From positions 558,001 to 622,000 of the forward strand of contig NZ_JAEHFJ010000001.1 of NCBI RefSeq assembly GCF_016406085.1: 64,000 nucleotides of DNA, in the 5' to 3' direction. The position numbers were made by a program, and so were the translations under genes. The first letter of the stretch is position 1. Every line of letters begins with the position of its first letter. Source of the stretch: Aureibaculum flavum. GTDB taxonomy: Bacteria; Bacteroidota; Bacteroidia; Flavobacteriales; Flavobacteriaceae. The notes under the pieces are model-generated. The model saw only the letters and a program-made list of their open reading frames with translations. It had not been told where the DNA came from and searched no databases. Of this stretch, positions 18,050-27,625 are shown in pieces.

Positions 18050-18111
18050 AATAAAATATAATATAAATCAATACAAATCATAACACATTGATTTACATTT
18101 AAATAAAAACA

Positions 18112-18126
18112 TGGCACAACATTAGT
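18112..18126 (+). promoter_or_regulatory. Sigma-54-like promoter of the TolC-MacA-ATPase-permease operon
   Basis: TGGCACAACATTAGT matches the -24 part of the sigma-54 consensus (TGGCAC) perfectly. At the -12 part it reads TAGT where TTGC is expected, keeping the T and the G at correct spacing. It lies 73 bp before the TolC-like ATG. The promoter at 32652 has nearly the same sequence, which supports both. Confidence 0.7.
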
Positions 18127-18184
18127 ATACCTTTTGGCATAATATAAATAAAAATAGTTTTCTAAACTTGAATATTAATTAAAC

Positions 18185-19543
18185 ATGACCCTTAAAAAAC
18201 ATATTATTTTTTTACTTTTTGTTTTAATAGCCAATACTATTAGTGCACAAAAAACGTGGACATTAGATCAGTGCGTTGCCTATGCCATTGAGCACAACTT
18301 AGCATTGAATAATACTAAGTTCAACAGTGATTCTAACAAAGAAACGTACAAGCAGTCTATTCGTAATTTACTACCTAATTTAATTGGGTCATCTGATTAC
18401 AATATACGTTATGGACGCTCGGTTAATGGTTTTACCAATGACATTATTAATACCGACTTCTTCTCTAATAATTATTCTTTAAGCTCTTCCGTAGATATAT
18501 TTCAAGGATTTCAAAAACTAAATTCCATAAAAGCTTCTAAATTTCTATATAAGGCAGCAAAGGAAGATGTATTACAAGAAAAATATTTATTGGCCTTTAG
18601 GGTAATGTCTGCCTTTTATGACATTCGCTTTTACGAAGGATTATTACTTATTTCTGAAGATCAAGTAAAAGTCTCTGAAACCAATTACAATTTAGTAAAG
18701 CGTAAGGTAGAATTAGGTTTAAAGGCTGGAGCTGATTTATATGAAGCGGAATCTGTATTATTAACAGATCAACTGACTGCAACGCAAAGTGAGAATAGTT
18801 TAGAGGCTGCCCAATTAAAATTGATTCAAGAAATGAATTTAGAAGGTGAAACAGCTATTACTATAAATACTGCAATAGACGAAATAACAGCAATAGAAAA
18901 CAATTCTCTAATTACAGATTTAGATACTATCTATAACACAGCAACTAATTTTATTCCTTTAATAAAAGCTGAAAAATTAAGAACAGAGGCCGCAAAGAAA
19001 GATGTTGCTATTGCACGCGGAGATTTATACCCTTCAATATCTTTATTTGCAGGATATGGAACCGGTTATTACGAAACAAATGTTGATGATACCGACCATA
19101 TTATTCCATTCAATACCCAATTTAAAGATAATGCTTCGAGATATGTTGGAATCTCTGTAACTGTTCCTATTTTTAACCGTTGGTCTGGTCGTTCAAATAT
19201 AAAACAACAAAAAATTGAACTACAACGTGCCCATAATAATTTAGATATACAAAAACAAGAATTGTACAAGCTGATTCAACAACTCGTACAAGATCAAAAA
19301 TCATTTACTGTAGCGTCTGAGCAAAGTACAAAAAAAATGAAAGCCCAAGAGTTGACGTTTGCCATTGCACAAAAGAAATATGAGAAAGGGATGATTAGTG
19401 CCATAGAATTGTATCAAGCAAAAAATTTATATACGACTTCTCAAAATGAAAATTTGCAAATAAAATTACAATTGAAAGTCACTGAAAAAACTCTTGATTT
19501 CTATAAAGGATTACCGGTATTTGATAGTATTGATAAAAATTAA
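18185..19543 (+). CDS. TolC-family outer-membrane efflux protein
   Basis: A 452-residue outer-membrane channel subunit. A signal peptide ends at about residue 22 (NTISAQ). The mature chain has the TolC duplication: long amphipathic helices, with the opening WTLDQCVAYAIEHNLAL and two beta-barrel strand regions (about 75-115 and 300-345, with VPIFNRWSGRSNI marking the second repeat). It is the first gene after the predicted sigma-54 promoter and is followed by a MacA-like adaptor and a MacB-type ATPase, forming a tripartite exporter. The 227 bases after it (19544-19770) hold no gene or strong signal that I can see. Confidence 0.92.
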   Translation: MTLKKHIIFLLFVLIANTISAQKTWTLDQCVAYAIEHNLALNNTKFNSDSNKETYKQSIRNLLPNLIGSSDYNIRYGRSVNGFTNDIINTDFFSNNYSLSSSVDIFQGFQKLNSIKASKFLYKAAKEDVLQEKYLLAFRVMSAFYDIRFYEGLLLISEDQVKVSETNYNLVKRKVELGLKAGADLYEAESVLLTDQLTATQSENSLEAAQLKLIQEMNLEGETAITINTAIDEITAIENNSLITDLDTIYNTATNFIPLIKAEKLRTEAAKKDVAIARGDLYPSISLFAGYGTGYYETNVDDTDHIIPFNTQFKDNASRYVGISVTVPIFNRWSGRSNIKQQKIELQRAHNNLDIQKQELYKLIQQLVQDQKSFTVASEQSTKKMKAQELTFAIAQKKYEKGMISAIELYQAKNLYTTSQNENLQIKLQLKVTEKTLDFYKGLPVFDSIDKN

Positions 19544-19770
19544 AAAAGTTAGGAGTTCATAGTTAAAAAAGGCATGAGATACGAAGAAAAAAGTTTGAAG
19601 ACTTAAGTAAAAAAATTAACGAGTAACGATTGATTATTGATGATTTTTAAATTTAAAAATAAAATATAATTGTGAACGATTGGACCTTAAGATGTCCACA
19701 GATTGAAATAAAGATTAAAGCCAAAAGAAACTAGACTAAAAATTAGAGAAATAACGATTAAACAATAATA

Positions 19771-21018
19771 ATGGATATAAAACTTGAAAAGAAAAAAGGG
19801 TTAAGACCAAAGCATTACGGATATATTGCTTTAGGATTACTCATAGCATTTGTAGCATGGAAACTAATTTTTAGTAGCTCAATGTCGACTTTTAGAACAG
19901 AGAAAGATAAATTATCTATTGCGGAAGTTATGCAAGGTAAATTTGACGACTATATTACTATTAATGGTACTGTTGCACCAATTTCTACAATTTATATGGA
20001 TGCTTATGAAGGTGGCCGTGTGAGTGAAAAATTGATTGAGGAAGGTACCATGGTTAAAAAAGGAGACATTATTCTGAAGCTAGAAAATATGAACTTATAT
20101 GAGCAAATTTTAGCAAGTGAAAGTAATATGGCTTTAAAGGAAAATAATTTACGATCTACAAAATTAGAATTTGATTCACGTCAAGTAAGTGGTAAAAAAT
20201 CATTAGCTACAACAGATTATGACCTTACTAAAACAAAACGAAATTTTGAACAAAACGAAGCCTTGTACAAAGATGAACTAATATCAAAAGAAGAGTATTT
20301 ACAAACTAAAGAGAACTACGAACTTGCGATAAAACAACAAAAAATTGTAAAACTACAAACGGAGCATGATGATAAAATGCGGATTACTTCATTATCTGGT
20401 TTGGATACCGATTTGAAACGTATGCGTAAAACCTTATCTATGGTATATGAACGTCTAGATCATTTGAATGTACGTGCTCCTGCTGATGGACAACTCGGAT
20501 TTTTAGATGCAGAAATTGGACAAAGTATTGGACAAGGAGAACGTATTGGTCAAATAAATGTATTGACTGATTTTAAAATTGAAGCTACTATTGACGAACA
20601 TTATATTGATCGTGTTAAACGTGATTTATCAGCTAGCTTAGAACGAAATGGAAAAGAATTTCCATTACGCCTTAGAAAAGTATATCCTGAAGTTAGAAAT
20701 GGAAAATTTAAGGTAGATCTTGTTTTTACTAAAGAAAAACCAGAAACGATTCGTGCAGGTCAAACCTACAACATTAAATTGCAATTGGGAGCATCAAGTG
20801 ACGCACTACTCTTACCAAAAGGTAGCTTTTTTCAAAGTACAGGTGGACAATGGATCTTTGTTGTAAATGAGAATAACGAAGCTATTAAACGTACCATTCG
20901 CATAGGAAAACAGAACTCAAAATATTACGAAGTGTTAGAAGGATTAGAACCTGGTGAAAAAGTAATCACTTCTAATTATGATAGTTTTGGTGAAGCGGAA
21001 CGAATAGTGTTGAAATAG
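19771..21018 (+). CDS. MacA/HlyD-type periplasmic adaptor subunit
   Basis: A 415-residue membrane-fusion protein. It has one N-terminal membrane helix (about 16-34), a split lipoyl domain (EEGTMVKKGDIILKL around 90-104 and VRAPADGQLGFL around 235-246), and a coiled-coil hairpin between them (about 110-225). The C-terminal beta-barrel and membrane-proximal domains follow (RAGQTYNIKLQLG; IRIGKQNSKYYEVLEGL). It would bridge the TolC-like channel and the inner-membrane permeases. The ATPase gene starts 30 bp downstream. Only one adaptor gene is present for eight permeases. Confidence 0.92.
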   Translation: MDIKLEKKKGLRPKHYGYIALGLLIAFVAWKLIFSSSMSTFRTEKDKLSIAEVMQGKFDDYITINGTVAPISTIYMDAYEGGRVSEKLIEEGTMVKKGDIILKLENMNLYEQILASESNMALKENNLRSTKLEFDSRQVSGKKSLATTDYDLTKTKRNFEQNEALYKDELISKEEYLQTKENYELAIKQQKIVKLQTEHDDKMRITSLSGLDTDLKRMRKTLSMVYERLDHLNVRAPADGQLGFLDAEIGQSIGQGERIGQINVLTDFKIEATIDEHYIDRVKRDLSASLERNGKEFPLRLRKVYPEVRNGKFKVDLVFTKEKPETIRAGQTYNIKLQLGASSDALLLPKGSFFQSTGGQWIFVVNENNEAIKRTIRIGKQNSKYYEVLEGLEPGEKVITSNYDSFGEAERIVLK

Positions 21019-21048
21019 AATAGAAAATAGAGAAATAAAATATATAAA

Positions 21049-21744
21049 ATGATAAAAATCCAAAATTTAAAAAAGAGTTTCAGAACCGAAGAAGTTGAAA
21101 CATTAGCATTGAATGATGTCAATTTGAATGTAGCTTCTGGAGAATTTGTTGCCATTATGGGACCATCTGGTTGTGGTAAATCTACCTTGTTAAACATCAT
21201 TGGTATGCTTGACAACCCTACCGAAGGTAGCTACAAATTCGGCGACCATGAAGTTGGAGGCTTAAAAGAGCGTCAAAGAACTGAATTACGTAAAGGTAAT
21301 TTAGGATTCGTTTTTCAAAGTTTTAACTTAATTGATGAACTTACGGTTTATGAAAATGTAGAGTTGCCTTTAATTTATTTAAAAATGAATAAAAGTGAAC
21401 GCAAGCAAAAAGTAATGGCTGTACTAGAACGAATGAAAATTGCTCATCGTGAAAAGCATTTCCCTCAACAATTGTCGGGTGGACAGCAACAACGTGTGGC
21501 CATTTCAAGAGCGGTAGTTACCAACCCTAAATTGATTCTTGCCGATGAACCTACAGGTAATTTAGATTCTAAAAACGGGATTGAAGTAATGAATTTACTA
21601 ACGGAATTAAACCAAGAAGGAACTACAATTGTAATGGTAACTCACTCTGATAGAGATTCACATTATGCACACCGAATTGTAAATCTTTTTGATGGACAAA
21701 TTGTTACAGAAAGTCAAAATCGAGAAATAGGAGCAGTCAAATAG
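21049..21744 (+). CDS. MacB/LolD-type ABC transporter ATP-binding protein
   Basis: A 231-residue ATPase with Walker A GPSGCGKST, Q loop FVFQSFNL, signature LSGGQQQR, Walker B LILADEPTGNLDS and the switch histidine in MVTHS. All key residues are canonical for the LolD/MacB/FtsE branch, which works with FtsX-fold permeases by mechanotransmission instead of classical transport. The first permease gene starts 25 bp downstream. It probably energises permeases 1-4, and perhaps all eight. Confidence 0.94.
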   Translation: MIKIQNLKKSFRTEEVETLALNDVNLNVASGEFVAIMGPSGCGKSTLLNIIGMLDNPTEGSYKFGDHEVGGLKERQRTELRKGNLGFVFQSFNLIDELTVYENVELPLIYLKMNKSERKQKVMAVLERMKIAHREKHFPQQLSGGQQQRVAISRAVVTNPKLILADEPTGNLDSKNGIEVMNLLTELNQEGTTIVMVTHSDRDSHYAHRIVNLFDGQIVTESQNREIGAVK

Positions 21745-21769
21745 TCATTAAAAATCAAATTTAGTAATC

Positions 21770-24199
21770 ATGTATAAAAATTACCTAAAAATAGCTTGGC
21801 GGAATTTAAAAAAACAACCTTTTTTTACTTTTCTAAACACCTTTGGTCTTGCTATAGGAATGACAGGTGCTATACTCATCTCGCTCTTTGTATATGATGA
21901 ATTAAGTTTTGATAAAATGTTTGTTGATGCAGACCGTATTTACAGAATAGATACCGATATAAAATTTGGTGGTGCAGAAATGGAGTCTGCACAAGCTGCG
22001 GCTCCTATGGCAAAAACAATACAAAATGATTTTTCGCAAGTTGAAAATACTGTTAGATTTCGAAGCCAAGGTAGTATGTTGGTCAGAAAAAATGAAAATG
22101 AGGATAATGCAAAGGAAAATCAAACAACATTTGTAGATTCTACTTTCTTTGACATGTTTGGGTTAAAACTACTTTCTGGTGATGTTAAATCAGCATTAAC
22201 CCATCCGAAAACATTGGTTTTAACAGAAACAGCATCCGAAAAATATTTTGGTTTAAATAATGCAATTGGCCAAACCCTGCTCATAAATAATAATGACACT
22301 TACACAGTAACAGGAGTTATAGAAGATCTACCAAAGAATTCTTTTTTAAAAGATTATTCCGTGTTTATGGCAATGGCTGGTCATGTTGCCTCAAAAGAAA
22401 ATAACTGGGGCGGTAACAACTTTTACACCTTTATAAAATTGATACCCAGTGCCAATGTTGATGACATGAAAGCACCTTTAGAAGGCATGCTCGAAAAATA
22501 CATGTTACCATGGGCACAACAATATTTTCCTGGCATGACTGGAGAATCATTTATTGCATCAGGTAATCGTATCAGATATTATACGATGCCATTAACAGAT
22601 ATTCATCTGTATTCTGCACGCGAATCCGAAATGAACGCTAATAGTAGTATTCAAAACGTATATATTCTTTCTTTTATTGGGTTATTTCTTATTATTTTGG
22701 CATGTGTAAATTTCATGAACCTATCAACTGCTCATTCGTTAAAAAGAGCTAAAGAAGTTGGTGTAAGAAAAACATTAGGGTCAAATAAAAGAGAGTTGAT
22801 TCAACAATTTTTAATTGAATCAGGATTGATTTCTTTTATTTCATTATTATTTGCAGTATTGTTATCCATTGCCGTTCTACCTCTTTTTAATGAACTTTCA
22901 GACAGGTCTATTAACTTGCCTCTAACCAATCCTTTTTTCTGGCTAATACTTTTAGTAGTAACTATTATTCTAGGACTTTTTTCAGGAAGTTATCCTGCTT
23001 TTTTCATGTCACAGCTGAAGCCTGTACAAACCCTTAAAGGAGGACTAACTAATGTAGGAGGAAGAAATATTAGAAGTGGATTAGTAGTATTTCAATTCGC
23101 CATTTCTGTTTTTTTGATTGTAAGTACATTGGTTGTATTTCAACAATTAAAATTTATACAATCTAAAGATCTTGGTTTCACTAAAGATCAAGTTTTATTA
23201 ATCGAAGATACCTATGCCGCAGGTAAACAGGCAGATACTTTTAAAGAAGAAGTTGAACGTTTAAGTCAAGTACAAAGTAATACTTATAGCAGTTTTTTAC
23301 CAGTTCCATCTGCTCGCTCAAGTAGCACATATTTTGAAGAAGGAGCCATGGAGCAAGATAAAGCTATTCAGATGGGTACGTGGTATGTCGATGAAGATTA
23401 TATCTCTACTTTAAATATAAAGCTTATTGCTGGTCGCAATTTCGACAAACAACATCTTACAGATTCAACGGCTGTAATCATCAATGAGGCTGCGTTAAAA
23501 AGATTGGGTGTAAATGCTGAAGAGGCTCTTGGAATGAGAATCTCACAAGACATAGAAAACGAAAAACCTGAATTTTCTACAATAATTGGAATCGTTAAAA
23601 ACTTTCATTTTGAATCTTTAAAAGAGCATATTGGAGCTCTCGGTCTTTTTCTAGACAAATCAACAGGAACTTTAGCTGTAAAATTAAAAGCAGGAGATTT
23701 TGAACAAACCATTTCAAGCATTGAAAACATCTGGAATAAATTAGCTCCAGGACAACCTTTTAGTTATCGTTTTATGGATGACGCCTTCAACTCTAGTTAT
23801 GATGCCGAACAAAGATTAGGTCAAATTTTTATGATATTTACAATACTTTCTATCTTAATTGCCTGCCTTGGCCTTTTTGGTCTAGCCGCTTTTAATGCTC
23901 AAAAACGTACCAAGGAAATTGGAATCCGAAAAGTATTGGGAGCAAGTATTAGTCAAATAACCTATAGACTAACTACTGACTTTTTAAAAATGGTAGGTAT
24001 TGCTATACTAATTTCACTTCCAATTGGCTGGTATGCCATGAATAAATGGTTGGAAGATTTCTCATATCGAATTGAAATTAGTTGGTGGATATTGGCATTG
24101 GCTGCTTTTTTAGCGATAACCGTTGCCATATTAACGGTAAGTTATCAGAGTATTAAAGCGGCTATTGTAAACCCTGTAAAAAGCTTAAAAACGGAGTAG
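21770..24199 (+). CDS. FtsX/MacB-type ABC permease 1 of 8 (double FtsX architecture)
   Basis: An 809-residue permease. Membrane helix 1 at about 21-42 is followed by a MacB-type periplasmic domain to about 290. Helices at about 297-318, 348-370, 392-414 and 438-460 come next, then a second periplasmic domain (about 465-680) and helices at about 683-705, 737-756 and 769-790. Each half has an FtsX coupling segment: AKEVGVRKTLGSNKREL and TKEIGIRKVLGASISQ. The C-terminus NPVKSLKTE is a family hallmark. Canonical MacB fuses an ATPase to one four-helix permease. Here the ATPase is separate (25 bp upstream) and the permease is doubled to eight helices. Confidence 0.92.
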   Translation: MYKNYLKIAWRNLKKQPFFTFLNTFGLAIGMTGAILISLFVYDELSFDKMFVDADRIYRIDTDIKFGGAEMESAQAAAPMAKTIQNDFSQVENTVRFRSQGSMLVRKNENEDNAKENQTTFVDSTFFDMFGLKLLSGDVKSALTHPKTLVLTETASEKYFGLNNAIGQTLLINNNDTYTVTGVIEDLPKNSFLKDYSVFMAMAGHVASKENNWGGNNFYTFIKLIPSANVDDMKAPLEGMLEKYMLPWAQQYFPGMTGESFIASGNRIRYYTMPLTDIHLYSARESEMNANSSIQNVYILSFIGLFLIILACVNFMNLSTAHSLKRAKEVGVRKTLGSNKRELIQQFLIESGLISFISLLFAVLLSIAVLPLFNELSDRSINLPLTNPFFWLILLVVTIILGLFSGSYPAFFMSQLKPVQTLKGGLTNVGGRNIRSGLVVFQFAISVFLIVSTLVVFQQLKFIQSKDLGFTKDQVLLIEDTYAAGKQADTFKEEVERLSQVQSNTYSSFLPVPSARSSSTYFEEGAMEQDKAIQMGTWYVDEDYISTLNIKLIAGRNFDKQHLTDSTAVIINEAALKRLGVNAEEALGMRISQDIENEKPEFSTIIGIVKNFHFESLKEHIGALGLFLDKSTGTLAVKLKAGDFEQTISSIENIWNKLAPGQPFSYRFMDDAFNSSYDAEQRLGQIFMIFTILSILIACLGLFGLAAFNAQKRTKEIGIRKVLGASISQITYRLTTDFLKMVGIAILISLPIGWYAMNKWLEDFSYRIEISWWILALAAFLAITVAILTVSYQSIKAAIVNPVKSLKTE

Positions 24200-24275
24200 G
24201 ACTCAGTGTTAATAAAAAGACCAAACCGCTGTTAGCGAGGTCCAAATAATTTTAATAAAATAAAACATAATAATC

Positions 24276-25019
24276 ATGATTAGAATAATTATTTTAATAA
24301 TAACAACAATAATTTCGAACATTACATCTGCACAATTTGCAACGCAATCAGTTAAAAATTTTGATAAAATAATTATAAGTCCACACATAGCAGTAAATTT
24401 TATTCAAGGTGACACTGAAAGTGTGAAAATAGAAACCATATCTGTAGATGAAAAAAAATTAAACATTGAAGTAAAGGGTAAAACGCTTCGAATTTATTTA
24501 GATGGAGCGAAAGAAGTTACTGAAAACGAAAAATACTATAAAAACGGTAAAAAACGTACCCGTTCATTGTACAATGGAACGATAGTTACGGCAACTGTTA
24601 CCTATAAATTTATTGATGAATTGTCATTAAGAGGTGAAGAAAAATTCTTATGTAAAAGCCCTATTGATCAAAAGGATTTTACCTTAAAAGTATATGGCGA
24701 ATCTGAAATCACAATCGATAAAGTAAATCTAAAAACATTACATACTACAATGTACGGAGAAAGTTATATTGTAATTAATAAAGGTACTATTGACCGTCAG
24801 AAAATAACAGGCTATGGAGAAGCCAAAACAAATAGCTTAGGTGTTATTAGCAAAAGTGTTAAAATTACAGCCTACGGAGAAGGTAGTTATAGACTAAATG
24901 TTTCTAAAGCCCTAAAAGTAACTGCCTACGGCGAAACGATTGTTGCCTACAAAGGAAATCCGAGCATCTACAAAGGTCTAATCATTGGAGATGCATCAAT
25001 TCAGAAAATAGCAGAGTAA
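24276..25019 (+). CDS. DUF2807 (putative auto-transporter adhesin, head GIN domain) protein
   Basis: A 247-residue exported protein. A signal peptide ends at about residue 19 (NITSAQ). The body opens with FDKIIISPHIAVNFIQG, typical of DUF2807, and continues as a right-handed beta-helix with recurring rungs marked by YGE (KVYGESEI, TMYGESYI, TGYGEAKT, TAYGEGSY, TAYGETIV). Such proteins are common in Bacteroidota and often sit by envelope-stress regulators. It lies between permeases 1 and 2, 76 bp after the former. A role as envelope sensor or scaffold for the exporter is inference. Confidence 0.85.
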   Translation: MIRIIILIITTIISNITSAQFATQSVKNFDKIIISPHIAVNFIQGDTESVKIETISVDEKKLNIEVKGKTLRIYLDGAKEVTENEKYYKNGKKRTRSLYNGTIVTATVTYKFIDELSLRGEEKFLCKSPIDQKDFTLKVYGESEITIDKVNLKTLHTTMYGESYIVINKGTIDRQKITGYGEAKTNSLGVISKSVKITAYGEGSYRLNVSKALKVTAYGETIVAYKGNPSIYKGLIIGDASIQKIAE

Positions 25020-25066
25020 TACTAAAAACCGAACAAACATAAAAAAATAGAGATTCAATTGAACAA

Positions 25067-25092
25067 ATTCCGATTTTCACGGGAATGATATA
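25067..25092. repeat. Short hairpin repeat, GGGAATGA type
   Basis: ATTCC (25067-25071) pairs with GGGAAT (25081-25086), followed by GATATAAA. Similar hairpins ending in ATGACATAAA lie at 35204 and 42551. Each is within about 40 bp upstream of an ABC gene start. It resembles a small dispersed flavobacterial repeat. Confidence 0.5.
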
Positions 25093-25101
25093 AAACTAAT
25101 C

Positions 25102-27531
25102 ATGTTAAAAAACTACATAAAAATAGGTTGGAGAAACCTCGTAAAGAACAAGCAGCAGACCATTATCAACTTATTGGGTCTTACCTTAGGCACAGTAAGC
25201 TGTTTGACCATTTTACTTTATGTTTTTGCCCAACTTGGATTTGATGAAGACTTTTCGAATGCTGAATCTATTTATCGCGTGGAAACCATAATAGAGAGAG
25301 ATGGTAAGGAAAGTTTTGACACTGCAGCAGCTTCTCCACCGATAGCCTTTGCTCTAAAAGAAGATTTTGGTGAAGTTGAAGAAGTTACACGGGTAGTACT
25401 AACAGATGTTTTTTATAGTAATTTAATCCGTGCCGCAGAAAATAAAGAGTCCTATTATGAGCCAAGAAGTTATATGGCCGACTCTACTTTTTTTAAAATA
25501 TTCAATTTCAAATTTTTACACGGTGATATTGAGACCGCTCTAAATGAACCTAACGCGATAGTACTTTCCTCAAATTTGGCCAATAAAATGTTTGGTAATA
25601 AAAATTGCATTGGCAAGGCTGTAATTTGGGGTAGTGGTGAAGATGCACAAACACTTACAGTGAAAGGCGTATTCGATGAGCATTTTTACAAATCGCATCT
25701 CAACCCTAATTACATTGTGAGTATGAGTACACCCGGAATGGGTACATTTGTTCAGACTTTTGATGATTTCGCCACCAATAATTTTGTGTATAGTTATGCA
25801 AAACTTGTCCCTAATGCTGACGCTGACCTATTACAAAAAAAACTACCTGCTTTTATAATTCGTAGAGGATCTAAAAATTTATCAGATGCAGGAATGGACA
25901 ATAAACAATTATTGTTAAAAAAGGTGACCGATATTCATTTGTATTCTGAAGGTCGCAAAAATCAAATCGGTAGAATTTCAAATATAACATATCTTTATTT
26001 TTTATTGACGTTAGCCTTTTTCATCCAATTGGTGGCCTGTATTAATTTTATAAACCTCAGTACGGCTAGGGCAAGTAAACGTGCAAAGGAAATTGGGGTA
26101 CGTAAAGTTGTAGGTGCAGGAAAAAAAGCATTAATGCGACAATTTTTAGGAGAATCTCTACTCTTGTCAGTATTTGCAATGCTGATAAGTATTCCTATTA
26201 CTATTTTCCTATTGCCTTTTGTAAATGAACTTACTCAAGAAGCATTGACTTATTTAAATATTTTCAATTGGGAAATCACAGCTTTATTGTTCGGTTTAGG
26301 GATTTTTACAGGATTAGTTGCTGGTATTTATCCGGCAGTAATTTTGTCCTCGATAAACCCTATAAAAGCCTTGAAAAGTGCGACTATATTACAATCTGGA
26401 AACGGCAACTTTAGAAAAGCATTAGTAGTCTTTCAGTTTGTGGTTTCTATAAGCCTAGTAGCCACGGTTATAGTAGTAACTCAACAGTTTAGATTTACCC
26501 AGAACAAAGACCTTGGTTTTAATAAAGAAAATCTATTAGCCTTACGAATAGGTACTAACGAAGCCTCAAGTAAGTTTGAATCTATCAAGACCTCATTTTT
26601 GAATACACCTGGTGTACTTGAAGTATCCAGCGGTAATTACTCGCCGTCCGAAATAGTTTTGTCCGATAACGGTTTGTATTTGCCTGGTGGAAGTAGAGAA
26701 AAGAGTACAATAATAAAACGCAATGGCGTCAGTGACGATTACTTTAAGACAATGGACATTCCAATCTTAGAAGGAAGAGATTTTCGTGAAGCAGATACTA
26801 CTAATCAGATAATTGTAAATGAGGCCACACTTAAGGCCTTCAATATGAAACGTGAGGATGCTCTGAGTTCAAAACTTGTTCAAAGTTTTGGAGATGAAAC
26901 CTATGAAATGGAAATCATTGGTGTGGTAGCCGATTTTCATTACGCTTCTTTAAAAGATGAAATAGCTCCATTATTTTTGCACAAAGAAAGCGAACCTAAT
27001 TGGCTGTTCCTTCGTACTGAAACAAAGAATTACGAGCTATTACTTAGCAATTTAGAGAAACAATGGAAAACGACAGTAAACAATGTCCCATTTGATTATA
27101 GGTTTGTTGACAAAGAGGTTGAAAAGCTGTATGATGAAGAAAAACGACTTGGTAAAATTTCGTTCGTCTTTACTATTCTAGCCATTCTAATTAGTTGTTT
27201 AGGCCTCTTTGGATTGATTTCATATGTAGCCGAACAAAAGAAGAAAGAAATCGGAATTCGCAAGGTACTAGGTGCTAGTATAAATTCTGTAGTACAATTA
27301 TTGACCAAAGATTTTGTAAAATTGGTAGGAATCGCCTTTTTGATTGCCTCCCCAATTACTTATTATTTTATGGAACGATGGCTTGAAGATTTTACATATC
27401 GAATAGACATCCAATGGTGGGTATTTGCTTTCGCTGGTGGTTTTGCTTTGATCATAACATTAATAACTGTTGGATTTCAATCATTAAAATCGGCCGTAGC
27501 CAATCCTGTAAAAAGTTTAAGAACAGAATAA
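25102..27531 (+). CDS. FtsX/MacB-type ABC permease 2 of 8
   Basis: An 809-residue paralogue of permease 1 with the same double-FtsX layout: helix at about 20-42, a periplasmic domain, a first helix set (about 295-460), a second periplasmic domain and a last three helices (about 685-790). Coupling segments are AKEIGVRKVVGAGKKAL and KKEIGIRKVLGASINSV. The tail is NPVKSLRTE. Its first 30 bases are almost identical to those of permeases 3 and 4, evidence of tandem duplication. The periplasmic domains differ strongly from the other copies, so substrate or partner specificity has probably diverged. It follows the DUF2807 gene after 82 bp. Confidence 0.9.
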   Translation: MLKNYIKIGWRNLVKNKQQTIINLLGLTLGTVSCLTILLYVFAQLGFDEDFSNAESIYRVETIIERDGKESFDTAAASPPIAFALKEDFGEVEEVTRVVLTDVFYSNLIRAAENKESYYEPRSYMADSTFFKIFNFKFLHGDIETALNEPNAIVLSSNLANKMFGNKNCIGKAVIWGSGEDAQTLTVKGVFDEHFYKSHLNPNYIVSMSTPGMGTFVQTFDDFATNNFVYSYAKLVPNADADLLQKKLPAFIIRRGSKNLSDAGMDNKQLLLKKVTDIHLYSEGRKNQIGRISNITYLYFLLTLAFFIQLVACINFINLSTARASKRAKEIGVRKVVGAGKKALMRQFLGESLLLSVFAMLISIPITIFLLPFVNELTQEALTYLNIFNWEITALLFGLGIFTGLVAGIYPAVILSSINPIKALKSATILQSGNGNFRKALVVFQFVVSISLVATVIVVTQQFRFTQNKDLGFNKENLLALRIGTNEASSKFESIKTSFLNTPGVLEVSSGNYSPSEIVLSDNGLYLPGGSREKSTIIKRNGVSDDYFKTMDIPILEGRDFREADTTNQIIVNEATLKAFNMKREDALSSKLVQSFGDETYEMEIIGVVADFHYASLKDEIAPLFLHKESEPNWLFLRTETKNYELLLSNLEKQWKTTVNNVPFDYRFVDKEVEKLYDEEKRLGKISFVFTILAILISCLGLFGLISYVAEQKKKEIGIRKVLGASINSVVQLLTKDFVKLVGIAFLIASPITYYFMERWLEDFTYRIDIQWWVFAFAGGFALIITLITVGFQSLKSAVANPVKSLRTE

Positions 27532-27625
27532 AACTAGACAAATAGATTGATTTAGTCCAACAAACTCAGAAAGTAATCATCATGTGCATTGTGTATAGAA
27601 TTTAATTAGTAAAAACTTTAATATC

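Noticed and set aside
18134-18150. A second sigma-54-like site, TTGGCATAATATAAATA, upstream of the TolC-like gene
   Set aside because: The -24 part is weaker and nothing at -12 fits; the element at 18112 is shared with the second operon and explains the promoter better.
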